Shown here: positions 31,338 through 43,264 of the stretch, piece by piece
Position numbering within the stretch: the stretch's first letter is position 1
Layout: each line of letters opens with the position of its first letter
Assembly: GCA_034687125.1 (NCBI GenBank)
Contig: JAQGBZ010000177.1
Coordinates: forward strand, 1-64,000
Direction: 5' to 3'
DNA from: Neelides folsomi
Lineage: Eukaryota; Arthropoda; Collembola; Neelipleona; Neelidae
Length of the DNA stretch: 64,000 nucleotides
Translations under genes and position numbers: made by a program
Notes under the pieces: generated by a model
Told to the model about the DNA's origin: nothing
Database searches by the model: none
Seen by the model: only the letters and a program-made list of their open reading frames with translations

Positions 31338-32471
31338 ATGAAGATCAAAGTGAGCGAAACGGGCAGGAGAGAAGAAGAAAGTGGAAAGACCAAGAAGCTG
31401 ATGGAAATTCTCCAAATCCCAATTGAATCCATCGACTTCAACTACGTGAGGGATTGCAAGGACGGGGGAGAAGTGGAGAAAATTTACAGAATTTTAAAGT
31501 AACCTTCATTTAATTATTTATATTTAAAATTATCAAATTATTAACATTTTTAAAGTTTTGTATTAATCGAGTATTATTTAAGTCCAAAGTTAATTGTTAA
31601 ATTGCATATTGTTAGATTATTACTGTTAAATTTTAATTAATTGTTCATTGATTATTATGCTTTTAATTGTAGATCTGGAGAAGAAGGTTTTTATCCAGAT
31701 TTGGAAAAGTGTGTCAAGGGACGATTGGGGGAACTGAAGCCGAAAAGCGTTTATTTACGATCAGAAGAAGATCCAATGCTTCAACTAAATGATTTAACCA
31801 AAAAGGAACAAGATGAACTCAAAAAGGATTTATTAGTAATTTAATAATTAATTATTCCAATAGTACATTATTAAATAATGGGCAAGATTAACCAATGATG
31901 TTAATTAAGGCTATTGTTAATGTTAATTAAATTTTGATATTTTTAATTTGTGTAGGATTGGACGGAATCAGTAAAACAAAACGGTGCAATTTTTGGAGCC
32001 CAAGAAGCTCGGATTCTCCCACCGATCCGAAACGACCCATCTGCATCTAAATATGCTGAAAATAAGAAAGAGAAGAAGAATGAAATTTCGAGGAATCCGG
32101 ATCGGATCAAACAGTCCGAATATGACAAATGGGACAAATACGACGCGGAGTCGGAATTGCTCAAACTCTCCGTTGAGGAAATGCAGGAAGCTGAAAGGAA
32201 AGAAATTGTGAAAAATAAACAAAATCCCCAATTGCACTCCACTTTACGAAACACCCAAAACATCCAACAAAAAGTAAAACCGGAAATAAAACCTGAATTG
32301 AACAAAATCCAAAATCCTGTCGTAAATCCTGCTCAATCTGAATCCAAAAGATCCCCCAAACCCGAGGAAATTTCATTGCCGGTGAAATCCGAAAAACCAA
32401 GAATTAACATCGAAGCTTTGAAAAACCGAAAGCGGCTGAATGTCATCATTGAAGATTTGCACATCAATTGA
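31338..32471 (+). CDS. SPAG1 N-terminal-domain protein (dynein assembly type), 3 exons, lacks TPRs
   Basis: Exons 31338-31498, 31673-31835 and 31956-32471 give 279 residues. The N-terminal half matches the conserved start of SPAG1, an axonemal dynein preassembly factor: IPIESIDFNYVRDCKDGGEV, then EKIYRILKSGEEGFYPDL, the short link LPPIRND, and YDKWDKYDAESELLKLSVEE. In vertebrate SPAG1 this leads into three TPR blocks and a C-terminal RPAP3-type domain (over 900 residues). Here the frame ends after a Lys/Pro/Gln-rich tail with TGA at 32469, and no TPR sequence follows before the neprilysin gene. It is thus a short, single-domain form. The start is the first ATG after an in-frame TGA. It lies head to head with CYB5D1. 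Confidence 0.8.
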
Positions 32472-33658
32472 AAAGACTCCGAAGAAAAGATTTAGTTAAT
32501 TGATTAATTAATTAACTAATTAAAGTTTTTTGAACGTAAAGAATTTACATTTTTAACCATTAATAAACATTGTGTAGTTAGAGCTTAGAAGCTTAAAGTA
32601 TTTAAATATTAAATTATTCAAAAATTCAAATAGTAAAAAATATCTCCAAATGGTCAAAAAAGCCGCTGGGTTTATTTTCACTAATTAATATTAGCCAAGT
32701 AAGGAGATTCAGATAATCGAATTTGGAAAATTAGCTAATTATAATTGATAATAACCCAAAATCAGTTTTAATTATTTCCAATTCTTTTGATCTTTCCCAA
32801 ATCCCATTCTAAAATATTCCATTCTGTAGATGGAATTTAGTCAGTATTTGCCAATTTGTTTATTAAGATGGAAAAGAACACATTTGTGGAAATTAGCGAA
32901 ATTAACTTTAAGTAATTAATATTCAATTGATGTTACCGGGAAGGTCGATTGGTCCAAAATGGAGCTGAGATGAAAAGAACGTCCAAGTTTCAAAACCAAC
33001 TTCATTCATTATTCATTCCAATATTCATTTGGTTTAAATTATTTTAAATTAACCCAACGTCAGTTAAATGTTAACTCACTTTCGTTAATTTTCTTATAAT
33101 TAGTTATATGGGAGAAAGGGAGATCTCAGATCTCAATGAATAATCTCTATGATATTCATTTAGCACTTTGAGCTGCAGACATAGCCAGTTTAGCCAGTTG
33201 AAAGATATTTAAGTTCAAGGTATGTCTTTTCCTATACTTCTAATTAACCTTACTTTATTAACTTCAATATTAACTTCAATACAATTTACTTAATGTTAGT
33301 TAAAGATATGTCCAAATTCCGAGTATTAAAATAGAGTAATTATCGTTCCAATCACCGCTAATCATTTCTTATAGACACTTCTCTACACAACTTCGTTCCT
33401 GACCATTCTTAAACACAAACATTTTTCAATCCTTACTTAAGTTAGTTAAATTACACATATTTCAATTGTTGTATTTTGTATTCAATATCCAAAATTTTTG
33501 TTTAAATAGTTAAAATTGTCAGTTGTATTTTGATATTGTTAAATGATTGAGTTTAGTTTACCCAACCTAAATTAAAATAAGTTAATTAAGATTTAATTTT
33601 AGTTAAACATTAAAGTTTTGGTTAAGTTTGTATTATAAGAAGATGAATTAATTTTAAA
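32472..33658 (+). other. Spacer with a probable 5' untranslated exon of the neprilysin gene
   Basis: No open frame of note. A donor-like TTCAAG/GTATGT junction at 33219/33220 and an acceptor-like ATAAGAAG before the ATG at 33659 suggest a non-coding first exon of the peptidase gene. Confidence 0.4.
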
Positions 33659-36600
33659 ATGCATTTCCTGGAGCTTCCCAATTCCCATCCCATGCAAACC
33701 CAGCGGACCAATTCCCAAACCCGATTTGCCATTGAAGAAGACGGGAGCGAATATGAATTGGGCGAAGATGGGGGAAGTCGGAGGGGATCAAATCACTCGG
33801 CTTTTTCAAACACCGTTTCTTCTAATTCCAGTAAAACACGGTAAAATAAAATAATTAAAATAATTGTTCAATTACAAAGAAGTTAAAGTTTAATTAAATT
33901 ACATTTAATAATGTTTGTTTAATCAAATTAAATTTATTTACAAAAAAGATATGTTTGGACTTTGTGTGCTCGATTGAGCGTTTCTTCACTTTTGCTTCTC
34001 TCCCTCGCTCTCGCCATTGCACTCGGAATCATCTCTTACTTATACGTTAACACTTTTGGTAATAAACTTTAATTTTTAATTAATTAAAGTTAATTTCATT
34101 TCAAACATTAAGAAACTCGTTTATGTTAACTTGGTTTATTTTAATTAATTTAAATTTTGTTTCTAGACTCATTTGAAACGTGCAGAACGCGTCATTGCAC
34201 CAGAACAGCCACGTTGTTTTTACGTACGATGGATGACACCGTTGACCCTTGTGAGAACTTTCATAAATTCGCCTGTGGGAATTGGATCACCGACACGGCG
34301 ACGGTCGTCTCTGTTGGAACTTACGACCATACGACAATCATGCGTGATAGGATCATTGGAAGACTCAGAAGTTCGTTTTTAATTAAAACTAGTTTTAAAT
34401 CTTAAAATTGTTAACTTTAAATAAATTAAATTAGTTAAAATTAATTGACTTAAATTTTAATAGCTTTGACTGAAAACATCAGTGATAAAGACATCCACTC
34501 GTTGCAACAAGTTAAGCGACTTTATAAAACTTGCGTCAATTTGGGTAAAAACGGTTTTACTTTTTAATAAGGTTATATTTAAGTTATACAATAATATTGG
34601 CTAATTGTGAATAATAGTTAGTTAATTGTAATTAAAATTAAATGTTAATTGCAGAGGAAATCCAAAAGGCTGGTCTTTCCCCATTGGCCAATTTGATCAA
34701 TCACATTTTCCGTCCCGGTGGATCGAAATCTCCCACAATTGCAGAAACTCTCGGGTACATTCGACAACTCACGGCGCAATCTTACATATTTGACCTGGCC
34801 ATTGAACCCGATTACACCGATACTTCAAAACATGCCATTTTTGTATAAAAACTTTATTACTGATAAACATCAAACATTTAACTATAACATTTAAATTAGA
34901 TTAACAATAATTATATTAATTGTAAATATTTAGATCGACCAACCAGAATTGCCCGTGAGCAAAACCATCTTCAGTTTGGATTCGAACAAGAAAGTATTGG
35001 AAGCTTATGAACGTCTCATTGTGGACACGACGCGTTCAATTGTCATCGAAATGAGAAAAACTAGAAATGTAACTTCGGCTCAAAAAATCCTCCAAATGGA
35101 ATTATTCAAAAACCCAGAAACGGCGGTCAAAATTGTCATCGACCTTGAGAAGAAATTTGCAATGGTAAAACAATGGAATTACTAAATATGTAAATTCTAC
35201 TTAATGAATTCTATTATGAATAATTAGTTTAAAAAATACATTTTTAATTAACAAAGGAAAACATTTAATTAAACATAAGTGATTAAATTAATGGCTGACG
35301 GAAAAAGTCTTGTTTTTACAATTATGGTTAAAGTTAAAGTATTGGAGTTAATTTGTGCTTTTAATTGTAGGGAATTAGCGAAGGAAAAGATCGGGCCAAG
35401 CCATTAATCAACAACGGCTACACGCTCAAACATTTAAACAGAATTTCCCAAGGGTTATTCCAAGGGACAAATGAATTCGATCCGATTGAAACTTGGGAAC
35501 TTAAATACACAGGAAATGATGAGGAAAATGGAACAGAAGTAAAATCCACAATTAACATTAAGTTTATTAAAATTTAAAATAATGACAATTTAAAATTACT
35601 TTCTAAATCGTTAAGTTGTTAAGTTAATGTTTAAATTTAATTTGTCGTTTTTGAAGCATTTTAACTGGATCGATTATTTCAACACACTCTACGATGGAAT
35701 CAGTAACAAACACGAATTCCACGATGGATATCGAGTCATCGTCAACGATGTCAAATACATTAAAAATATGGCAAAAATACTTTTAGCAACACCAAAAGAA
35801 CATTTAGGTAAACTTTGTAAATATAAAACTTAAGTTAAACTCAATAGCCATATCAATTATGGTATATGTAACATATTTCAATTATCCTGGCTTTGGTGAT
35901 CTTTAACTTATTTTATTTATCATTTTCAGAAATGTATCTGACCTGGCAGGTCATTTTCAGTTTTGGAAAGGATTTAACCCGGGAATTCAAACAACATTTT
36001 ACTATTTTTGACTCAGTAATTGATGGGAGTGAAACGACACCAAACAGGTGAATAATTAAACTACAGATAACTAACATTAAGTTAACCAACTATATTATGT
36101 AAATCTCAATTAGCTTTAATTACTGTATTTTGATATTATTTTTAAAAAGTAATAAAAGATTTCAAGATTTGTAATATTGACAGATTCACTGTTTGCATCA
36201 ATTTGATCGATAAATCAATTCCCTTCGCTCTCACACACAAATATGTCAATAAATACGTGAAAGATGAAGTGATTCACGAAGTAAGGTTTACATTAATTAA
36301 TTAAATCTCGAATTTGCTACTAATCAACTTTAAATCATAATATGATTAACTTTAACTACAATTAACTTTAATTCATTTTAATGAAATATAAGGCTCGGGA
36401 AATGCTTGGTTTGATCGTCACGGCCTTTAAATCCATGGTGGCCGAATTGAATTGGATGGACGAAAACACGAAAAAGAGGGCGAGTTTGAAAGCCGACAAA
36501 ATCCGGGCATTTCTTGGTTACCCGCGTTGGCTCCGCGACCCCGTCGACGTCGACGAATTCCACAAAGAACTCAATTTGACCAATAAGGATTTCTTTACAA

Positions 36601-37963
36601 ATATGATCCGAATGCTTTCATGGCGTTCGAAGAAAACTTTGCTCAAATTGGAAAACGAAGTTGACAAAGCGTGGAGCGGGGACGATTCCCCAGCTGAAGC
36701 AGATGCTTTTTATGATGATGAATTAAATGCGATTAGTAATTAACATTTTAATTAAAATATAGATTTAAGTAATTGTTTAAAATTGTCTTAATTTAATTGA
36801 CATTAAATCTTAATTGTAATTTTAACATTTTTCAGCTTTTCCTTCCGGATTCCTTCAAGAACCATTTATTGGAATGGGTTTAAGATCAATTGACTATGGA
36901 GCGTTGGGTTCTGTGATTGGCCATGAACTGACCCATGGATTTGACACAGAAGGTCAACTTGTTTAAATCAATTGACTTTTATGGTTAATTGGTTTGGCTA
37001 ACTTTAAATGACTAATGAATCATTTTTTGATCATAGGACGCTACAGTGATGAGAATGGTAAATTAAACTCCTGGTGGAGCGTCGACACTTTACAAAAATT
37101 TCAAGGTGAAAATTCATTTACCTAAATGTTGTTACTTGTTACAATTGATCTGGTGGGAATTTGAGTTTGAGTTTGAATTTGAGTTTGATGGAGATTGTTT
37201 TTTAAATCCAGAAAAGGCCTCATGCATTGAAGAACAATACAATCAATTTCGTCTTCCGGAGCTTGCCAAATCCTTAGGAGACAACAATACAGTGAGAGAT
37301 TTTAATATATAAATCATTATCAAATAATTATTATGTTAATTTCATAACTAATCGACCTTTTTCTAATTAGGTCAACGGACAAAGAACGCTAGCAGAAAAC
37401 ATTGCAGACAATGGAGGAATCCGGGAAGCGTTGAAAGCTTACAGGTAAAATGGGTTTGTATGAAAATCATCTTTTCTCTAATTTAGTTAATTTAGCATTT
37501 TAAATGGGGAATCATTCTATTTATCCTGGAATTATTCAATGGAGTTAAATTCTTTAATTGAGTTAATTGTGAATTAACTAATTTAAGAAAATCAATTATA
37601 GGCTTTACATTGAAAAAATTGGGAAACCAGAACCAAGATTGCCAGGATTGGAACGTTACACAAATGACCAACTATTCTTTTTGAGTTTTGCCCAAGTAAG
37701 AATTATGATTTGCAATTAAATATTACAATTAAATATTACTAGATGTAATGAGGTTTATCATAATTAACATTAATTGTACATTTTAGTCCTGGTGTTCTTA
37801 TATGAATCCCGCTAGCTTGTTGGAGATGGTCGAAACGAATGAGCACAGCCCTCCTAAATTCAGAATCTTGGGACCTTTGATGAACTTTGGGGAATTCTCA
37901 AATGTGTGGAATTGCAAGGAAAAGAGTGAAATGAATCCGGTGAAAAAATGTGTGCTTTGGTGA
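33659..37963 (+). CDS. Neprilysin-type M13 zinc metallopeptidase (17 exons)
   Basis: Type II membrane endopeptidase that cleaves small peptides outside the cell. Coding exons: 33659-33840, 33949-34058, 34167-34370, 34464-34544, 34655-34842, 34934-35164, 35371-35538, 35657-35807, 35930-36047, 36184-36280, 36393-36735, 36836-36952, 37037-37105, 37212-37291, 37371-37444, 37602-37695 and 37787-37963. All are in phase, 827 residues. A 60-residue cytoplasmic tail precedes the membrane helix SLLLLSLALAIALGIISYLY. Then come DDTVDPCENFHKFACGNW, the zinc motif HELTH in VIGHELTHGFDTEG, ENIADNGG with the third zinc ligand, and the C-terminal KKCVLW. The usual VNAFY substrate motif reads ADAFY, with Asp for Asn. 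AATAAA overlaps the stop at 37963. The intron near 37156-37190 holds a TTTGAG repeat. It lies upstream of a neuropeptide gene, the kind of substrate such enzymes degrade, but that may be chance. Confidence 0.93.
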
Positions 37964-38356
37964 ATAAAAATGGTTTTGAAATTATTTTGCAAACATTTTA
38001 TGATTTTTATGCATTTCCATTTTGTGTATTTTTTTAATATTTTCGTAATCAACATTCGATAATTTAACAACACAACCAAAGTGTTATCTCAAATTGCATT
38101 GTTTACCCACTCTAACTTATTTTATTTATTTAACTAAAAGTAATTGTTTTCCATTAAAATTTCAAAATATTGTAAAAACATAAATTGACTCAGCCAGTCA
38201 GTGGAAATTGAGAAAAAAACAAAAAAGAGAAATTGCAGAACCACAAGAATTTTTCCTCACTGAACTTCTTTATTAATAATAATGTAAAAGAATACATTAA
38301 GAGTCAATTACAAAACAATTACTAAATGGGAGGAAAAAAAGTAAAAATTGTTAATT

Positions 38357-39221
38357 TCATTCTTCTTTATTGTTAGACTCAGGAACCTTCTGGTCAATTT
38401 CCACTTTTCCATTAACGGGTTTTTTGACCTTTGGTCGAACTTTCTTTTGGACTGCAGGACTCGGACAAACAGGCGCACTCGTCATCCTCACTAAATAAAT
38501 GAATAAAACATTAAATTGAGATTAGCGATGTAATTATGTTTAATAAATGATGTTTAATTAATATGCTTAATAAATTATTGAAAAGGTGAGATATTTAAAA
38601 TACTTACACTGCCGAGGGTCAACCTCTGGGTGAGTCTCCTTAAATTTCTGGATGTCTTTTTTCCATAGAAGGAACTTTGGACAGGTCACGTCATGGGATT
38701 TTTTGATTGCCTCGATCTTCTCCTCAGCCCTTTTTCTCTCTTTTCGGGTCATCGAGGGTTCTATGGGAGGGAACCTATATTTATGGCCACAATTTCGCAT
38801 GCACTGTCCAGTTCCATTGACCTTAGAATTCCTCTTGGCCCTACAAAAGATTGCAAATAACAATCAGGTTAATATTTTAATTAAATAACGAAATTGATAA
38901 AATGTAAAAATTGTACAAAATTGGGATGTGTTATGATCCATAAAAATTTCTAATATAATTTTTGACATTGCATTGTGTGATTTATAATACCAAGTCCGGA
39001 TAAATAGGACACAGAAATGAGTATTAAACAACATTGTTTTAAACGAACATTTGTAAATTGTAAAGACTATTTATCCATGTTGGTGTAACATTAACATTAT
39101 TAACAATGAGTTAAAGAACGCTTGGTATAATGGATTCAACAACTTACTGGTCAAAGTTTTGTGGTTTGTTCTTCACCCTTTCTGCATTTATTTCTGCAAT
39201 GCTTTTTTCCTTTTCAGGCAT
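38357..39221 (-). CDS. Uncharacterised Cys/His protein, paralogue A (3 exons)
   Basis: Minus-strand exons 39148-39221 (74 bases), 38608-38840 (233) and 38357-38490 (134) give 146 residues. The central exon has an ordered set of Cys/His positions, CMRNCGH, then HDVTCP and HPEVDP, separated by a charged helix-like stretch (TRKERKRAEEKIEAIKKS). The motif C-x3-C-G-H ... H-D-x2-C-P could bind zinc or form disulfides. No signal peptide is present, so an intracellular site is likelier. The C-terminus is Lys/Pro/Val-rich. It shares exon lengths and core motif with the gene at 42483-43264. I do not recognise the family. Confidence 0.7.
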
Positions 39222-39299
39222 GATACCTTCTAAATTCCTTTTAGACTTTAATTGGTAAGCAATTAGCTAATGAGGAGGAATATTAGAAAAATGAGTATT

Positions 39300-39500
39300 A
39301 CAACGGACGTGTAACGTGGAGGTAAGAATGCTCAACCGGCATGGCCAAGATGGCGGATGGGGATTTCTCCCCTCAAAACCCCATCAGAGTGAGTGGGTGG
39401 TATGGCCTTGGCAAGCCGATGCCGATCGGGGAGGATCCAACACGATGCGATGCGCGATGGTTCGAAGTCGAAGGGCCAATAACTCGAAACTCGAATAGAA
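39300..39500. promoter_or_regulatory. GC-rich island upstream of paralogue A with YY1-like site
   Basis: This stretch is clearly richer in G and C than its surroundings, and lies 80-280 bases upstream of the minus-strand gene at 39221. CCAAGATGGCGGATG at about 39342-39357 matches the YY1/Pho core AAGATGGCGG known from promoters. Open frames over it are unsupported. Its promoter function is inferred. Confidence 0.4.
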
Positions 39501-39801
39501 GTATGCAATGCAGATCTATACCGTATAGGTATATCGGTATATTTAAACTCACGATTTATTGTGACATTTTAATTTTTTAAAACATCAAGTTACACTTTAA
39601 AATACTTTAATTTTTATTAAAACCATACAATAATCATAATAGAATATCATTGGGTAATTTTAAGTGTACTAAGTTAATTAAGTTATTGATTAATTTAAGT
39701 GTAACATATTATATTAACTCCTAATGTAATAATTATTATAGGTGTAATACTGATGTATCCCAAAATTCTGTAGATCGGGTTTTAATTAATTTAATCGGGC
39801 T

Positions 39802-40314
39802 TTAATTTCCAAAGATATCCAAGTCATTTTGCTTCGTCATTGGCCATTCATTTCCGTAGTTTTTCCCAAATGGATCAGGGAAAAGCGTTGACCCTCGCCC
39901 TCGTTCATCAAATTCCAACCCCGTCCAGTCCCAGTTCCGACCCAAGCGGATGAAATTCTGTTGTCGCGGATTTTCCCTTCCAAGTCTGATGAAATTATTC
40001 TTTTTGAAATTTTTAGAATCGGAGCTTCGCCCGAACCGAATAAAATTCTCCGCCCTTCCCGCTCTTGGATAAAACTGCGCCCCGAATGAGGGGAAAAGGA
40101 ACCGAAGCCGATTTTTGGCGAATTCTGGGGATCCGGGGAAGTACGGGACGATTCCAACATACGGCCTTTGGTGAACTTCCGAACTTTTGTCCTCCGTTGG
40201 GCGATCTTCGAATTTCCTTTGCTGGGACGTCGGGTCTTCGCCTGGTCCTTCTTCGTTTCCCAACGACGAGGAACAAGCGAGAAAAAGAAGAAAGAAATTC
40301 AAACTCGCCTTCAT
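39802..40314 (-). CDS. FMRFamide-like neuropeptide precursor (NFIRF/NFIRLamides)
   Basis: A 170-residue prepropeptide for the secretory pathway. The signal peptide is MKASLNFFLLFLACSSSLGN. Three amidated peptides can be read directly from Gly-Arg cleavage sites: (AE)NFIRF-GR, (N)NFIRL-GR after FKK, and QQNFIRL-GR after NPR, spaced by acidic linkers with Ser/Asp/Asn. The ends NFIRF and NFIRL fall in the extended FMRFamide group of arthropods; family members act through G-protein-coupled receptors on muscle and neurons. Gly gives the C-terminal amide. The first ATG after an acceptor (TTTTCCAG, just 4 bases upstream) is used. A 5' untranslated exon probably ends at 40438 (donor GTGAAC). The gene sits between the two Cys/His paralogues on the same strand. 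Confidence 0.88.
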   Translation of the reverse strand: MKASLNFFLLFLACSSSLGNEEGPGEDPTSQQRKFEDRPTEDKSSEVHQRPYVGIVPYFPGSPEFAKNRLRFLFPSFGAQFYPRAGRAENFIRFGRSSDSKNFKKNNFIRLGRENPRQQNFIRLGRNWDWTGLEFDERGRGSTLFPDPFGKNYGNEWPMTKQNDLDIFGN

Positions 40315-40438
40315 CCTCCTGGAAAATATAATTTAATATCTGTATGTATTTAATTCAATTATAATTAATTTAACTATCTTTAATTGTAGTTGTTAAATTT
40401 GTTTAATTGCCAAGTTGGTTAATTTAAATTTGTTCACC

Positions 40439-41617
40439 TTTAATGTTTTCGCTAGGCCAATTTGGCTGTTGGTTGGAGAGACGCGTTTTGGATCTCTCTG
40501 GCCGTTTCTTCTCCGTTACTTTTTCTTTTAAGGAGTTTGGTCGAGGGCGAGGACGCGAGCGCCCACAGTCAACTTCAATCCAATCCATTCGAAAGGATTG
40601 AATTGAACTTCATCCACCCCCAGGTCCAATGATTTAAATGCTAATCCTTCACCTACAATAATACGACCCTTAATGGAACATCTCTCAATTGGCTCAACTC
40701 AACATCTTTTTAATATTCTGAATATTCAGAATATTACTTTTATTTCCTTAATTTAGTTCAACTCTCACTCTGAAACTCACAGTTGAATGAACTTTAAACT
40801 TCATTTAACATTCATTTAATTTGAATCAACCCGAAATGTTTTCTTTCCATTACAATTAAATTCCAAATTCCCACCTTATGCTCAGTTTCTCATTCAAATC
40901 ATAATTTTTCAACCTAGTTAAATTAACTAAATTAACTAGATCCTTTTAATTAATCAAACTGTAATATTGTAATTAACTAAACTGTACTGCAATTAACTAA
41001 ACTTTAATTCTGTGATTAACTAAACTGTAATACTTCAATTAATAAATTGTAATAAACTAAACTGTAATACTGCAATTAACCTAACATTATTTTAATAATC
41101 ATTTACTGTATATTAACATTAACCATTTAACTGATATAAAGCATTTATCTCCATATTCATATATGTATGTATTTATGTATGTATGGAATAGGTTAGGTTA
41201 GTTTGACATTTATTGAATTAAGTTTAAGTGAGTTTGGGGAAAAAGCGGTGAAAGTGGAGTTGGTTTGAAAGTGTTGGATTAGCGAGGTTAATTACAATTT
41301 CCTCTTAGCTCCCCCCATTGAGATCTTAAAGGGTTGTTCGCGTGTAATAACTTGAGTCGCCGGATTAACTCACTTCGGGGATTAATTTTTTTCCATTTTC
41401 CATTCAACAGAGAAAATGATCATCTTTATTTTCCTATCAAAACTTATTTTCCACTCCTTGGTCATTTTCTGGACCATTTCTTCAACTTTTTTCCTCCCTG
41501 ATCTTTTCCAGCTTCTTTCTTCTCCTCTTTTTCAACTCTTTTTTAATAGTGGATTGGGGAGAAGAATGGGAGGATTAAAACACCCACTGCTTTATATTTA
41601 ATGACCAGATTGCTTTA
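40439..41617. other. Promoter-side spacer of the neuropeptide gene
   Basis: Contains the probable 5' leader exon (about 40438-40600, minus) with a GC-richer part near 40520-40575 (GAGGACGCGAGCGCCC). A short TTAGG doublet lies near 41210, and TGTATGTATT repeats at 41165-41188. No coding region is seen; the 61-codon frame at 41416 is unsupported. Confidence 0.45.
40712..40735. repeat. Perfect 24-bp palindrome
   Basis: AATATTCTGAAT followed by its exact complement ATTCAGAATATT. It could extrude as a cruciform or bind a symmetric protein; it resembles a heat-shock-element arrangement (TTCnnGAA) only loosely. Confidence 0.6.
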
Positions 41618-41694
41618 TACAGGGTGGGCCATAGATTGCTTTCTTCTTTATAATAATGCTTATTTAAAAAAAGCAACTCATGGCACAACCTGTA
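41618..41694. mobile_element. Short palindromic MITE, ACAGGGTGGGCC family, copy 1
   Basis: TA + CAGGGTGGGCCATAGATTGC at the left, and the complement GCAACTCATGGCACAACCTG + TA at the right, about 77 bases in all. It is flanked by TA, as expected for Tc1/mariner-type insertion. The right arm has drifted most among the five copies. Confidence 0.75.
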
Positions 41695-42482
41695 CAGAAT
41701 TGAATTGAATTCAGATTCGGAAATTCACATTGATCCAAATCAGTCAAATCGTTCCCTTATATTTACTAATGTAAAAATTATGTAAAATACTTTAAAATTA
41801 ATCGTGAAATGTTGAAATTATTAATTAATTACATTTAACTTAACAAGACAATAACTATGATGATAATAACAATAATGATATAATGTAATGACTTAATGTG
41901 CTAATAAGTTAATTTAAGAATGAAATTTTAATATTTACTTATTCTTACAATATTATTACATATTCTTGTTACATTTTTTAATTTGATTTTATATTGAAAA
42001 GATATTTAATAAAATGAGAGCTTTTATCTGATAAAGAAGGATTTAGTTTTTCTAGCTTTAAAGTGAATTTGTTTATTGGGGGCTCAAGTTGCTAAATGCT
42101 AAAGGGGGGTTTAAACTTTAAAGGTAATTGAATAGTTTTCTGTATGTTGTTACGTGAAGTTCATCGAGTGGTTATAAGCCGATTTCTGAATATTCCGAAC
42201 CAATTTATTTTAATAATATATTTTAAAGGTTTAAAACAATTTCTAAACAGGTTGACAAAATATTTTTCAAAATATTATATCAAGATTTAACCTGTCTTAT
42301 TTATCTTTATGGAGGAATCAAAAAAAAATATTTATTTTACAAGTATTTCAGCCAAGCACTCCAAGCATCAAAATTTTTCGGAGAACTGTGAAATAAAAAT
42401 GAACGTTACCTCGGTGAATTCAGACTCATAAAATATAAAATAACCATCTAAATATCTAAAATGATTATTTAAAATTGACTTA
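41695..42482. other. AT-rich spacer
   Basis: No supported gene or repeat in this stretch. Confidence 0.5.
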
Positions 42483-43264
42483 CTATTGGGTGTGAAAAGG
42501 ATGAAAGATATTAACTCCATATATCTGATCAAACTCTTTTGGGTCGCTTGACACTTTATCGGAAAATTTTCCAATCTTTGTTCCCTTTGAAGTCATTTTA
42601 ATTTTTTCTTCTTTTTTAGGAGGTTCTGGAACAACGGGAACTCCCAAATTCACTAAAGAATTAATTAACCAATATTAATAATTCATTAATTAGCCAATAT
42701 TAATGTATTATAAATAAACCATTGTTAATGAATTATTACTATTGGTTATAATTATAATTATATTAGTTTAATATATGAATTATTTACAGAGAGCGGGGTC
42801 GATGTAAGGGTGCATTTTAACAAAATTCTTCATTTGGGCAATCCATGCCAATTTTTCTGGACAAACAGCGTCGTGGCAAATCTTAATATATTCCCGTGTT
42901 TTTTCGACTTGACTTTTCTCGTTCTTCGTCATAGTGACCTCAATATTAGGGAAGTCGTAGATGTGACCGCACATTCGCAAACACAGCGAAGGCCCATTAA
43001 TGTTGGATGTATTCTTGGCCCTGTGAAAGTCAATTAATTAAACTGTTCAATTTCAACACCTCAATATTCCTCCCCTCAATGTTTCATAAACAAGCCGTTG
43101 GGAAATAATTATAAAAAGTCCGACTTTCGCCCATTTTCCAATTTGATAATTTCCATTAGATTAATTAATAATTAATTGTAGATGACTCACACATCGAAAT
43201 TCTGCGGTCTATTCCCCAATACCTTCCGGTTCCTCTCTTCGTCGCTATTCTCACAATCAGACAT
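42483..43264 (-). CDS. Uncharacterised Cys/His protein, paralogue B (3 exons)
   Basis: Minus-strand exons 43191-43264 (74 bases), 42788-43020 (233) and 42483-42652 (170) give 158 residues. The core repeats the paralogue at 38357: CLRMCGHIYDFPNIEVTMTK against CMRNCGHKYRFPPIEPSMTR, then CHDAVCPEKLAW and MHPYIDP. The first two exons have identical lengths and phases in both genes, so they arose by duplication. The C-terminus differs (GKFSDKVSSDPKEFDQIYG). No signal peptide or membrane helix is present. Function unknown. Conserved positions are the Cys-x3-Cys-Gly-His set, FPxIExxMT, HDxxCP and HPxxDP. Confidence 0.72.

Noticed and set aside
39316-39580. Two overlapping frames over the GC-rich island
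   Set aside because: Open because of GC-rich composition; the island fits a promoter of the minus-strand gene better, and no splice or family support exists.
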